Shown: positions 43,222 to 51,702 of the stretch, one piece after another
Layout: each line of letters begins with the position of its first letter
Numbering within the stretch: position 1 is the stretch's first letter
NCBI RefSeq assembly: GCF_029338515.1
Contig: NZ_CP119988.1
Span: forward strand, 3,348,001 to 3,412,000
From: Haloglomus litoreum
GTDB taxonomy: Archaea; Halobacteriota; Halobacteria; Halobacteriales; Haloarculaceae
DNA length: 64,000 bases
Reading direction: 5' to 3'
Made by a program: the position numbers and the translations under genes
The notes under the pieces: model-generated
Told to the model about the DNA's origin: nothing
What the model saw: the letters and a program-made list of their open reading frames with translations, nothing else
Database searches by the model: none

Positions 43222-43452
43222 TCAGTGCTCGTCGGGGGCCAACCGGTCCGCCTCCTCTTTCACACCGACGAGACTCCGGAGCCCGCTCCCGAGGAGATAG
43301 AGCCCGGCGCAGACGGCGAGCGGGAGGGAGACGAACGTCGCGATGGTCTCCCGGGTCGGCTGGAGCGTGAACAGCTGCGCGGAGATGACCCCGAGCTGGA
43401 GGACGAGTACCGCACCGACGCGTCGGACCGTCCGCTGGAGGGCGTTGCTCAT
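43222..43452 (-). CDS. Small membrane protein
   Basis: A 76-residue protein with two membrane helices (about 13-30 and 36-56) and a charged C-terminus. ATG 43452 gives MSNALQRTVRRVG, a basic positive-inside N-terminus. No recognised family. Located 54 nt after the S66 peptidase gene on the same strand and probably cotranscribed. Confidence 0.6.
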   Translation of the reverse strand: MSNALQRTVRRVGAVLVLQLGVISAQLFTLQPTRETIATFVSLPLAVCAGLYLLGSGLRSLVGVKEEADRLAPDEH

Positions 43453-43505
43453 CGGCGATGCCTCCGCGACGGACCGACAAAAGCCCTGGAGGTTCGGTCG
43501 GCGAT

Positions 43506-44570
43506 TCAGCCCTCGAACGCCGGGAACGCCACCCGCTCGGCGCCGGGGTCGACCACGCACCGCCCACCGACGGGCACGGGCACGACGGGATGGGTGTGCC
43601 CCACGTCGAAGTTCCCGACGACCGGCGCGTCGGGGTTGTACTCCGCGACGAGTTCCGCGACGAGTTCGGCCTGGGTCTCGCGGTACTCGGCCCGTGCCTC
43701 GGGACCGGGGTCCTCGAACGGGTTGCGGGCCTTCGCCCGGCCGTGGATGACGGCGTCGACCGCGCCGAGGACGCCGCGCTCACCGAGACCGAGCAGCACG
43801 CGCTGTATCTCACCCTCCCCTGGGAGCTCCTCGGAGGTCTCCAGCAGGAGGACCGCGCCGTCCAGCGCCTCGAGGGGCGGCATCGTCCGGTCGGCCGCGA
43901 GGACCGTGTCGACCACCTCGAGACAGCCGCCCCAGACGCGGCCGTCGGCGGGTTCGTCGCCGCCGCGCCACGTCCAACCCGGGTTGGGCTCGCGCTCCAG
44001 CGGTTCGGCCAGGGCGTCGGGGTCGTTCCAGTCGCGGTCGTGGTCGGAGAACTCCTCGCTCGACCCCACCACGCCGAGGTGCTCGTCGAACAGCGCTCGC
44101 CGGACGTGCTCGGCCGTGTACTCGAAGACCCCGCCCGCCGCCGCGAGGTCGGTCATCACCGTGCCGCCGTAGTAGGAGACGATGCCCGCGCGCCACAGCA
44201 GACTGTGGAGGTGGGTGTTGTCGCTCGTCCCGAGGAAGCGCGTCGGGTGCTCGCGCAGCACGTCGGCGTCGAGGTGCTTCAGCACGCGGACCTGGTCGTT
44301 CCCGCCGATGGTGGCGAGGACGGCACCGATGTCCGGGTCGCGGAACGCGGCCTCGATGTCGCGAGCCCGGGCCTCCGGGTGGTCGTAGAGCCAGTCGTCG
44401 TCCTTCCGGGTGGTCGGGTACTCGACGGGCTGGAGGTCGAACCGCTCGCGGAGCGTCTCCAGCCCACGGTCGAGGACGTGGGGATACCGCGAGGCGGCGC
44501 CCGACGCCGGGGCGACGACGGCGACCCTGTCGCCCGAGTCGGCCGGCGGCGGGACGATGATGTCGCTCAT
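43506..44570 (-). CDS. S66 LD-carboxypeptidase / MccF-like peptidase
   Basis: A 354-residue S66-family serine peptidase. The nucleophile serine is in GTSDNTHLHSLL (S116), with LLLETSEELPG carrying the acidic member and GHTHPVVPVPVG near the C-terminus the histidine. IGGNDQVRVLKHL (about 88-100) is a further family motif. Bacterial relatives recycle murein tetrapeptide or destroy microcin C; archaea have no murein, so an MccF-like detoxifying or unknown peptidase role is more likely. ATG 44570 is favoured over ATG 44579. Confidence 0.85.
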   Translation of the reverse strand: MSDIIVPPPADSGDRVAVVAPASGAASRYPHVLDRGLETLRERFDLQPVEYPTTRKDDDWLYDHPEARARDIEAAFRDPDIGAVLATIGGNDQVRVLKHLDADVLREHPTRFLGTSDNTHLHSLLWRAGIVSYYGGTVMTDLAAAGGVFEYTAEHVRRALFDEHLGVVGSSEEFSDHDRDWNDPDALAEPLEREPNPGWTWRGGDEPADGRVWGGCLEVVDTVLAADRTMPPLEALDGAVLLLETSEELPGEGEIQRVLLGLGERGVLGAVDAVIHGRAKARNPFEDPGPEARAEYRETQAELVAELVAEYNPDAPVVGNFDVGHTHPVVPVPVGGRCVVDPGAERVAFPAFEG

Positions 44571-44639
44571 GGCGGCCATGCCAGGGCCTGGCAGCCGGCC
44601 CGACATAGGCATTCGGGAGGCATGAGGACGGTCCGCACG

Positions 44640-44909
44640 TCAGGAGCCGGGGTCGTCCGCTCCGGTCCCGCCCCTGTCGTTCTCCGCTCGCCACGTCGCC
44701 GCCAGTTCCAGCGCCCGCTCGCGGTCGTCGAGGGTCTCGCGGTGGTAGTGCTGGCCCTCGGGCGCCTGTGCCAGCCGGTCGAGGGTGACCGCCCAGGCGC
44801 CGGTCGCGGTCCTGCGCAGGACCACCCGGGCGTAGCGGTCCCCGCGCTCCCACTCCACCCGGCTCGAATCCGCCGAATCGGGGTCGCCCTCGACGACGTA
44901 CCAGTCCAT
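44640..44909 (-). CDS. Small haloarchaeal protein of unknown function
   Basis: An 89-residue acidic protein beginning MDWYVVEGDPDS. It reads as a small beta-sheet (RVEWERGDRYARVVLRRTAT) plus a helix (DRERALELAATWRAEND). Short conserved domain of unknown function in haloarchaea; no active site visible. ATG 44909 is chosen; a longer frame adds MTPHVEGPH without a promoter signal. Confidence 0.65.
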   Translation of the reverse strand: MDWYVVEGDPDSADSSRVEWERGDRYARVVLRRTATGAWAVTLDRLAQAPEGQHYHRETLDDRERALELAATWRAENDRGGTGADDPGS

Positions 44910-45072
44910 ATGGGGCCCCTCCACGTGCGGCGTCAAAGCTCCCGGGGACCGTGCTCACCCACGCCGGAGGTCGTCGGGGACCGGCGACGGCATCATCCAG
45001 ACACCCTGATCATCGGCAGGGATCCACCAGAGCGCGCGGGACAGGAGTTCACGAGAGATTCCACGCCCCCAG

Positions 45073-45876
45073 TCACTCCACCCCGTCGAGCGGCGTGCCG
45101 TCCGGTCGCTTCGCGCCCTCGGAGTCGTGGACGACCACACCGTCGGCGTCGGTGGGTTCGTACCTGTCCCGGACGGCGATGGCCTCCTCCAGTTCCCGGA
45201 CGGCGCGTTCCTTCAGCGCGGCCGCCAGGTCCTCGGCGTCCGCGTGGGAGATGTCCCGCCCCAGCCCCTCGCACTCGTGGGCCCGCACCGCGCCCTCGCG
45301 ATCGACCGCCGCGCCCATCGGCTGGGCGAGTTCGGCACCGCCCTCCTCGGCGTCGTCGCCGCTCCCGTCGAGGACGACACTGAACGGATAGGTCCGGCAG
45401 ATGAGCGGGCGGGAGCCGTGGACGCTGCACGCGCCCGTCCCGTCGGGACCCTCCCGGTAGAAGGTGCAGTCGCCACACGAGTCGGTCGCGAGCGCCCACT
45501 CGAACGTCTCGCCCTCGGGGCCGTCCGGTCCCTCGCGGAGTCCGTACGGCATCGGCCGGGCCACGTCGCGCCAGTCGTACTCGCGCTCGAACTCGTCGCT
45601 CGCGGCCGTGGCGGCCTGTAGCTCGCGGACCTCGTCCGGAAAGACGGTCGCGGTGTGGGGCTCCGGCGCCCCGTCCGCACCGTCGCCGCCGGTCACGCCC
45701 TCGCGACCGTCGCCACCGTCCGCGCTCTCGCTGCCGTCGTCCGCGTCCCCGCAGGTCTCGGCCTTGCAGCAGGCCCCACAGCGGGTGCACTCGAAGCCGA
45801 TGGCCTCGATGGCGTCGGCCAGGTCGGCGGTCTCCAGGTCGCGCGCGGCGGCGAGATCGGCCTCGAGTGACTGCAC
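45073..45876 (-). CDS. YkgJ-family cysteine cluster protein
   Basis: The 267-residue protein has the YkgJ N-terminus: FECTRCGACCKAETC (about residues 29-43), then CGDCTFYR and CSVHGSRPLICRTYPF, in all a set of cysteines that binds zinc or an iron-sulfur cluster. An Asp/Gly-rich insertion (about 44-70) divides the first motif from the rest. The function is unknown, with a proposed link to metal or redox processing. GTG 45876 (MQSLEADLAAARDLE) fits family length better than the TTG at 45903. Confidence 0.82.
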   Translation of the reverse strand: MQSLEADLAAARDLETADLADAIEAIGFECTRCGACCKAETCGDADDGSESADGGDGREGVTGGDGADGAPEPHTATVFPDEVRELQAATAASDEFEREYDWRDVARPMPYGLREGPDGPEGETFEWALATDSCGDCTFYREGPDGTGACSVHGSRPLICRTYPFSVVLDGSGDDAEEGGAELAQPMGAAVDREGAVRAHECEGLGRDISHADAEDLAAALKERAVRELEEAIAVRDRYEPTDADGVVVHDSEGAKRPDGTPLDGVE

Positions 45877-46001
45877 GAGTGAGGCTGGGGCCCCGAACGG
45901 CAAAAGCGGCGTGTCCGGGGGGCGCCGGCCCGGGTCCTGGGCGGGGCCGCCCGCGACCCGGACCCGACACGCTGAAACTGTCGCGGTCCAAGCGGTGGGT
46001 A

Positions 46002-46463
46002 GTGCGAGTCCTCGACGCCTCCGCCTTCATCGGCGATTACCACACCGACGACGACACCGCGACCATCCCGCTGGTCCGCGAGGAACTCGAGGACGACGCC
46101 TCCGGCTATCGTTTCGATGCGCTGGAGGGCGGCGGGATGCGCATCCACGTGCCCGACGGCGAGACCGTCGAGCGGGTCGAGCGCGCCGCGAAGACCACCG
46201 GCGACGCGACCGAGCTCTCCCGGACGGACCTCCGGCTGCTGGCCGCCGCGCTCGAACTCGACGCCATCCTCGTCACCGACGACTACGCGATGCAGAACAC
46301 GGCCGACCAGCTGGAGGTCCGCATCGAGTCCATCGCCCAGGACGGCATCGACGAGCGCCGGGACTGGACGTACCAGTGCCAGGGCTGTGGCCGCGAGTAC
46401 GACGACCACCGCGAGCGCTGCGAGATCTGCGGGAGCGACCTCTCGCGGAAGAACCCGTCCTGA
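46002..46463 (+). CDS. nob1: rRNA maturation endonuclease NOB1
   Basis: NOB1 cuts the 3' end of pre-16S rRNA. The 153-residue protein has a PIN nuclease domain with the metal-binding Asp in VLDASAFIGDY (D5) and others in LRLLAAALELDAILVTDDYA (about 70-89), and a C-terminal zinc ribbon CQGCGREYDDHRERCEICG (about 125-143). GTG 46002 is the only start giving the normal N-terminus. In many archaea it sits beside ribosome or translation genes; here its neighbours are unrelated. Confidence 0.92.
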   Translation: MRVLDASAFIGDYHTDDDTATIPLVREELEDDASGYRFDALEGGGMRIHVPDGETVERVERAAKTTGDATELSRTDLRLLAAALELDAILVTDDYAMQNTADQLEVRIESIAQDGIDERRDWTYQCQGCGREYDDHRERCEICGSDLSRKNPS

Positions 46464-46520
46464 GCGGCGGGGCCATCGGGCCTCGGGCGGCGGGCCCGGG
46501 GGCCGCCCGACCGCCGGGCC

Positions 46521-47639
46521 TCACTCGGCCGCCCGGAGCGTGAGGTCGAACTGCGCGCCGCCGCTGGGCGACTCGCCGACCTCGACGGAGCCGCCGTACA
46601 CCTCCGTCAGGCGGGAGACGAGGTAGAGCCCGAGACCGTCACCGGTGCTCGCGGGGCCCTTCTCGCCGAGTTCGAAGCAGGTCTCCCGGACCGCCTCGGG
46701 GATGCCCGTCCCGTTGTCGCTCACCGTGACGTCGACCAAGTCCTCGCGCCGCTTCGCGCCGACGTGGATGCGCAGGCCCTCCGGGTCGTTGTGCGCCACC
46801 GCGTTCGACAGGAGGTTGAGGAACAGCTGGTGGAGCAGGCCGTCGGCCACCACCTGGAGATCCTCGGGGACATCGGTCTCGATGGTGACGTCGGAGTGCT
46901 CGTCCCGGATGCTGGCCGCCTCCTGCTCGACGATGGTGGCGAGGTCGATGGGACGGAGCTCCCGGTCCGACCCGAGCGTCTCGATGAGCGTCGACGTGTC
47001 CTCGAGCAGCCGGAGGATGCCCTCGCTTCGCTGCTCGATGACCGAGAGGGACGACTCGCCGTCCTCGCTGAGTTCCTCCTCCGCCAGGAAGCCCGCGTGG
47101 GCGTTGACCGCCTGCATGTCGTTGCGGATGTCGTGACGGAGCAGCCGCGTCAGCAGTTCGAGCGTCTCGCGCTGCTCCTCGGTCCGCTCCGCGAGGATCT
47201 CGTTCCGGGTTGCACGCCCCCGGTTCACGCCGATGACGGCACCGAACGCGCCGCCGATGCTGCCGTAGACGACGATGTTGCTCACCAGCTCCCGGGTCAT
47301 CGTCGCCGAGAGGACGGCATCCAGCTCCGACCAGACCGCGAGCCAGAAGAAGAACAGGAACGCCGAGAAACACCAGAGGATGACCTCGCGACGCTCCTCC
47401 GCCACGAGTTCGCTCCGCTCGATGTGGATGCCCAGCAGGAGGATGACCGTCCCGAACAGCACGTGCATCACGAGCTCGTACAGGGCCTCGGGGACGGTCT
47501 CGACCGCCGGGAGGATGGACTGTGACCAGAGGGTGACCCCGCTCAACACGAAGACGAGTCCCAGCGTCGCGACCAGCTCCGACCCGTCGAGCGGGAGCCG
47601 GTCGAACGAGTCGGTGCCGGGCGTCGAGAACGTGCTCAT
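46521..47639 (-). CDS. Membrane histidine kinase
   Basis: A 372-residue sensor kinase. Four membrane helices lie in residues 20-140 (for example LVATLGLVFVLSGVTLW and HVLFGTVILLLGI), with no extracellular domain, so it may sense the membrane or an internal signal. The phospho-acceptor is LLRHDIRNDMQAV (H169). The ATPase has the N-box LFLNLLSNAVAHND, G1 VSDNGTGIP and G2 GDGLGLYLV. No response regulator is adjacent. The TTGGTACCAA palindrome and AT-rich stretch at 47830-47880 are upstream. Confidence 0.9.
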   Translation of the reverse strand: MSTFSTPGTDSFDRLPLDGSELVATLGLVFVLSGVTLWSQSILPAVETVPEALYELVMHVLFGTVILLLGIHIERSELVAEERREVILWCFSAFLFFFWLAVWSELDAVLSATMTRELVSNIVVYGSIGGAFGAVIGVNRGRATRNEILAERTEEQRETLELLTRLLRHDIRNDMQAVNAHAGFLAEEELSEDGESSLSVIEQRSEGILRLLEDTSTLIETLGSDRELRPIDLATIVEQEAASIRDEHSDVTIETDVPEDLQVVADGLLHQLFLNLLSNAVAHNDPEGLRIHVGAKRREDLVDVTVSDNGTGIPEAVRETCFELGEKGPASTGDGLGLYLVSRLTEVYGGSVEVGESPSGGAQFDLTLRAAE

Positions 47640-47835
47640 CTCTGCACTCCAGTCGGTCGGGGCGGACCGAGCACGCGGCCACCCGTCTTCACCACGATTC
47701 CACCACTGTACCGGTCCCGGCCCGCATCCGTCGACGAGACCCACGCCCCACCACCGGAAGCCCCCCCTGGCCGCCCCTGGATTCCCGTCATACTGATACG
47801 GGGACGATGCTGCCGGCAGGCATAAAGGCTGTTAA

Positions 47836-47845
47836 TTGGTACCAA
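47836..47845. promoter_or_regulatory. TTGGTACCAA palindrome
   Basis: A 10-bp perfect palindrome in the 274-nt gap between the CPBP and kinase genes, within an AT-rich patch (47820-47880). Possible regulator site for the kinase; weak evidence. Confidence 0.3.
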
Positions 47846-47913
47846 ACGCCATTATTAATTTAGCCATATCGTCATCGACTGAAACCGGATGGAACCGAAC
47901 AGTGAACGGACTC

Positions 47914-48666
47914 TCAGACGCCACCGCTGACCTGCACGTACAGTAGCGAGAACAAGATGGCGTTGTAGACGCCGTGGATGAGTGCGGGGACCACGAGGTT
48001 GTCCGTCCGTTCGTAGACGAACCCGAGGATGCAGCCCAGCACGAACGTAACCGCGATGTAGACCAGCACGCCGGTCCCGGAGCCCGAGAGCGCGAAGACG
48101 TGGGCGACGCCGAACAGGGCCGAGGCGATGATGATCGCCGGGATGGGGGCGTACGCCCGCCGGAGCACGCCCTGGATGGCGCCCCGGAACAGGAGTTCCT
48201 CGCTCGGGCCGACCACGAGGATGGCAAGCGGGATGAGGTAGAGCACGAGCTGTGGGTTCTGCCGGCCCTGCTCGACGATGGCGTTCTCCGCGGTGTCGAC
48301 GCCGAGCTGGGCGACGACGAGGGCGATGGTGATGTAGCCGACGAACAGCGCCACCAGGCCGGCGACCGCCCAGCCGAAATCCCGGAGCGTCGGCAGCCGG
48401 TACTTCAGGAGGTCGAACCGCTTCGTGAGCGCCATGTAGACCGCGACCGCGATGCCGAACCCGAGTCCCTGGAGGACGATGCTCAGCCCGACGACGAGGA
48501 CGGGCTGTTGCCGCACGGGGATGCCGGCGGCGGCGAGTGCCTGCACGCCGGCGAACAGCACCACCAGCGCCGTGACGAAGCCGGCCACGGTGAGGCCGAT
48601 ACCGGTGCCGACGCTCCGGAGGCGCTCCTCCGGACTGGCACCGCTCAGTCCGCTCAGTTCGTCCAT
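47914..48666 (-). CDS. CPBP-family intramembrane protease
   Basis: A 250-residue protein with about eight membrane helices and the three CPBP (Abi/CAAX-type) motifs: GPSEELLFRG (EE at 156-157, R161), the FGVAHVFAL histidine (H189) and the last motif LIHGVYNA (about 234-241). Such enzymes cleave prenylated or other membrane peptides; some give bacteriocin immunity. ATG 48666 (MDELSGLSG) is used since upstream residues in the frame are Arg/Ser-rich out-of-frame text. Confidence 0.88.
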   Translation of the reverse strand: MDELSGLSGASPEERLRSVGTGIGLTVAGFVTALVVLFAGVQALAAAGIPVRQQPVLVVGLSIVLQGLGFGIAVAVYMALTKRFDLLKYRLPTLRDFGWAVAGLVALFVGYITIALVVAQLGVDTAENAIVEQGRQNPQLVLYLIPLAILVVGPSEELLFRGAIQGVLRRAYAPIPAIIIASALFGVAHVFALSGSGTGVLVYIAVTFVLGCILGFVYERTDNLVVPALIHGVYNAILFSLLYVQVSGGV

Positions 48667-48772
48667 GGGTCGTGTTCGGGCCGCCGCCGAATACCTCTTT
48701 CTCACTCGGGGGGCGCCCGGGAGCGGCCGCCTCCGGACGGTCCGGCGCGGCACTCCCCGACGGCGACGCGGA

Positions 48773-50083
48773 TCACTCCCCGCCGACGACGCGCGTGGTC
48801 TTCTCAGCGACCGCGTCGGCCTCCGCGAACTCGCCCCCGCCGAGCAGCCCGCGGGCCGCGCGCTTGCCCCACTCGACCGCGGGCTGGGTGAACGTCTCCA
48901 CGCCCATGAGTTCACCCGCGAGGACGCAAGCGGCCTCGATGTCGAACAGGAGCCGGCCGATGCCCGCGGCGTCGACACGTGGGAGTTCGACCCGGACGTT
49001 GGGCTGGTCGGCCGCCGCCAGCGACGCCTCCGTCGCCTCGAACTCGGCGTCGAGCAGCTCGCCCAGCGTCGCGTCCCCGAGGTAGGACATCCCCTCGACG
49101 TCCGTGGCCGGGATGTCCACGTCGTCGCGCTCGCGCGGCCGGACCAGCGTGACGAGCTTGTCGTGGCGGCCGCTCCGGTAGAGCTGGAGCTGGGAGTGCT
49201 GGTCGGTCGCGCCGAGCGCCCGCGCCGGCGTCTGGCCGAGGCCGTCCTTGCCGAGCGACTCGGCCCACAGCTGTGCGAACCACTCCGCGAACGACTCCAG
49301 CGATTCGGCGTACGGCAGCATCGCGTTCACCGTCGCGCCGCGTTGCTCCAGGGCGTACGCGACCGCGCCGTAGGTGTAGCCCGGGTAGTCGAACAACGAG
49401 CCGCCGTCGAGCAGCGCCTCGCGGCCCGCTGTGCCGCCGTCGAGGACGCTCCCGATGTCGCCGCCGAGGATGGCGGCCGGAACGAGGCCGACCGCCGAGA
49501 GCGCGGAGAACCGGCCCGGAACGCCGTCGGGCACGTCGAGCGCGGGGAGACCCTCCGCTTCGGCAGCCTCGCGCAGTGGCCCGGACTCCCCCGTGGTCAC
49601 GACCGTCCGGTCGGTCCAGTCGACGCCCGCCTCGTCCAGCGCCTCCCGGACGACGAGGAAGTTCGCGAGCGTCTCGGCGGTCGTGCCCGAGCGCGAGACG
49701 ACGTTGACGGCGGTGCGCTCCAGCGGGAGCGAGTCGAGCAGGCGGCGCGTCTCCTCGGGGTCGACGTTGTCGAGCGTGTGGTGGCGGTCGGCGAGCCCGA
49801 GCGCCGCCGAGACGGTCACGGCACCGAGCGCCGACCCGCCGATGCCGACCGTGAGGACGTGGTCGGCGTCGATGTCCGCGACGGCCGACTCGATGGCGGC
49901 GGCGTCGGTCCGTTCGGGCAGGTTCAGGCTGGCGTAGCCGAACTCGCCCTCGGCCATCCCGGTCGTGATGGTGTCGTGTGCGCGGGCGACGCGCTCGTCG
50001 AGGCGTTCGAGCGCGCCCTCGCTCACGCCCGGCGTCGCCTCGGCGTCGAGCGCGTTCCCGAAGTCCACCGTGAGGTCGGTCAT
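48773..50083 (-). CDS. pgi: Glucose-6-phosphate isomerase
   Basis: Pgi interconverts glucose-6-phosphate and fructose-6-phosphate. The 436-residue protein has the SIS-fold core: VLTVGIGGSALGAVTV (about 76-91), VVSRSGTTAETLANFL (about 130-145) and the C-terminal family signature region ALGATDQHSQLQLYRSG (about 287-303). It is shorter than the bacterial enzyme but typical of the archaeal form. A GTTTTGAC element lies about 26 nt before the ATG at 50083, fitting a leaderless transcript. Confidence 0.92.
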   Translation of the reverse strand: MTDLTVDFGNALDAEATPGVSEGALERLDERVARAHDTITTGMAEGEFGYASLNLPERTDAAAIESAVADIDADHVLTVGIGGSALGAVTVSAALGLADRHHTLDNVDPEETRRLLDSLPLERTAVNVVSRSGTTAETLANFLVVREALDEAGVDWTDRTVVTTGESGPLREAAEAEGLPALDVPDGVPGRFSALSAVGLVPAAILGGDIGSVLDGGTAGREALLDGGSLFDYPGYTYGAVAYALEQRGATVNAMLPYAESLESFAEWFAQLWAESLGKDGLGQTPARALGATDQHSQLQLYRSGRHDKLVTLVRPRERDDVDIPATDVEGMSYLGDATLGELLDAEFEATEASLAAADQPNVRVELPRVDAAGIGRLLFDIEAACVLAGELMGVETFTQPAVEWGKRAARGLLGGGEFAEADAVAEKTTRVVGGE

Positions 50084-50164
50084 GTGCGGGGCGTCGGGCC
50101 GGGTGTCAAAACGGGTTCGGGTTGGCGGCGGGTCGGCCGGCGACTGGTGGCTGCGAGCGACGCC

Positions 50165-51397
50165 TCACTTCTTCCCGCCGACCTCGCGGATGATGCGCCG
50201 GTCGTGGAACAGCGGCGCGTCCATCGACACGGTGAGCAGGCCCCCCCAGGCGTGGTCGGTGCCGCTCCCGTCGCTCCGGCGCGCGTCCATCGCCGCGTCG
50301 AGCGCGGCCGCCCTGGTGGGGGTGCAGCGCGACTTCGGGCAGGACTCCTCGCCATCGGCGTTTCGGGAGGCGTGGACCTGTCCCATCTGGGAGGTGTACG
50401 TCCGCACCTCCGTCCGCCCGGAAGCGGTCAGGACGGTCGCGGCGTTCTCGTACAGCCGCGCGTCGTCGACGACCCAGCCCGCGACGAACAGGTGGTCGCC
50501 CTCGTGGATCAGGTGCTGGGTCCACACCAGCACCGGGAGCTTCACGCCACCGTCCAGCGTGGCGACGGCACGGCCAGCGACGGGCTCGTTCTGGGCGGGC
50601 GCGCCCGTCCCGCCGCGGCGGTGAGGCTCCGACCAGCTGTCCTCGAACTCTACGCTGTCCGTGTCCCCCGGGGAGCTCAGGTAGAGGATCGGGCTGGCCT
50701 TGTCGCAGCACCGGCGCACCTGGGTCGGGGCCGTCAGCCCCCGGAGCACCGTCTCGTCGCCCGTGGGCGAGCCCCTGCGGGCCCCGCTGACCATGTTCTC
50801 GGCCCACTCGACCGCGTCGGTGGTGGCCGACGGGTCCTCGACGCCCGGCAGGTCCACGACGGGCGCCGAGACGACGAACACCTCGCCCACGACGACCCCG
50901 TCGCCCTCGTCGCCGGGGTCGAGGTACTCGAACGCGCGCTCGAGGTCGATGGTCCTGTCGCTGCCGTCGCCCTCGTCGACGGCGACGCCGGCCTTGTTGC
51001 TCCGGACGTTGTTGTAGTTGGCCCGCTCGGTCCCGTCGTCCACGCCGTCCCCGTCGGAATCGGCGTCCCCGTCGTTCGACCGGACGCCCGAGCGGTTGCT
51101 CCGGGTGTTGTTGTAGTTGGCCGCGACCAGCTGGCTCCCGCCGAGCCAGCCACGCACCCGGAGGTCTCCGAGCGCCGGGTTGCCCGAGTCGATGACCTCC
51201 TCCAGTGACCGGACGAAGTGGGGTCGCACGCAGACGTCGGTGTCGTCGCAGTCCCCGCCCCCGAACTGGAGGATGGCGGGGACGGACTCCGTCCGGGCCA
51301 CCGAGCTCCCGACCGCCCCGAGGCAACCGCTCAGCGCGACCAGCCCGCCAGTGGCGCCCGCGCCGGCACAGGCTCGCAGATAGCTACGTCGATTCAT
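50165..51397 (-). CDS. Lipoprotein with NYNN repeats and Asp-rich calcium-type loop
   Basis: A 410-residue exported lipoprotein. The Tat-like N-terminus MNRRSYLRACAGAGATGGLV precedes the lipobox VALSGC (C25). Two in-frame 33-residue copies follow (about 91-151), each with an ANYNNxRSN motif, separated by DADSDGDGVDDGTE, a loop of the thrombospondin-3/EF-hand type that binds calcium. The remaining 250 residues have scattered cysteines and a WTQHLIHEGDHLFVAGWVVD segment. No enzyme family is recognised. ATG 51397 is about 25-30 nt after a minus-strand TTTATG box. Confidence 0.7.
   Translation of the reverse strand: MNRRSYLRACAGAGATGGLVALSGCLGAVGSSVARTESVPAILQFGGGDCDDTDVCVRPHFVRSLEEVIDSGNPALGDLRVRGWLGGSQLVAANYNNTRSNRSGVRSNDGDADSDGDGVDDGTERANYNNVRSNKAGVAVDEGDGSDRTIDLERAFEYLDPGDEGDGVVVGEVFVVSAPVVDLPGVEDPSATTDAVEWAENMVSGARRGSPTGDETVLRGLTAPTQVRRCCDKASPILYLSSPGDTDSVEFEDSWSEPHRRGGTGAPAQNEPVAGRAVATLDGGVKLPVLVWTQHLIHEGDHLFVAGWVVDDARLYENAATVLTASGRTEVRTYTSQMGQVHASRNADGEESCPKSRCTPTRAAALDAAMDARRSDGSGTDHAWGGLLTVSMDAPLFHDRRIIREVGGKK
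50996..51122. repeat. Two 28-nt repeats in the lipoprotein gene
   Basis: The sequences at 50996-51023 and 51095-51122 differ at only two positions and are 99 nt apart, exactly 33 codons. They encode the duplicated NYNN/RSN motif of the lipoprotein. Confidence 0.8.
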
Positions 51398-51702
51398 GCA
51401 CGTCGGTAGCTCGCCGAGAACATAAACCTGCACAGCCAGATGACGATAAATGAGAGCTTAACGGGCGTGCATCGATAGTTCTCGACCGTTCACCGACGGT
51501 GTCTACGGCCGAGGCGGGCCGACCGGGACGGCTCGTGTCCTATGGAGCGCCCCCGTCGACCCGATTCGTGGGGTCGGCAGCCGGCGCCCAGCCTCCGGCC
51601 GTCCGTCGTGGACCTCGTGTGTTCCGTTTCGGGCTCGAGACCGCACGAACAGAGCGTTCACGGCCGCGAAGAGTTATCTCCCTCGGCCGCGAGTGGAATC
51701 TA
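51398..51702. other. Divergent promoter region
   Basis: 305 bp between the leftward lipoprotein and rightward MscS genes. AT-rich CATAAACC (51421-51428) serves the former, GTTATCT (51673-51679) the latter. The middle has a GATAAATGAG element at about 51444; otherwise no gene seen. Confidence 0.5.
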
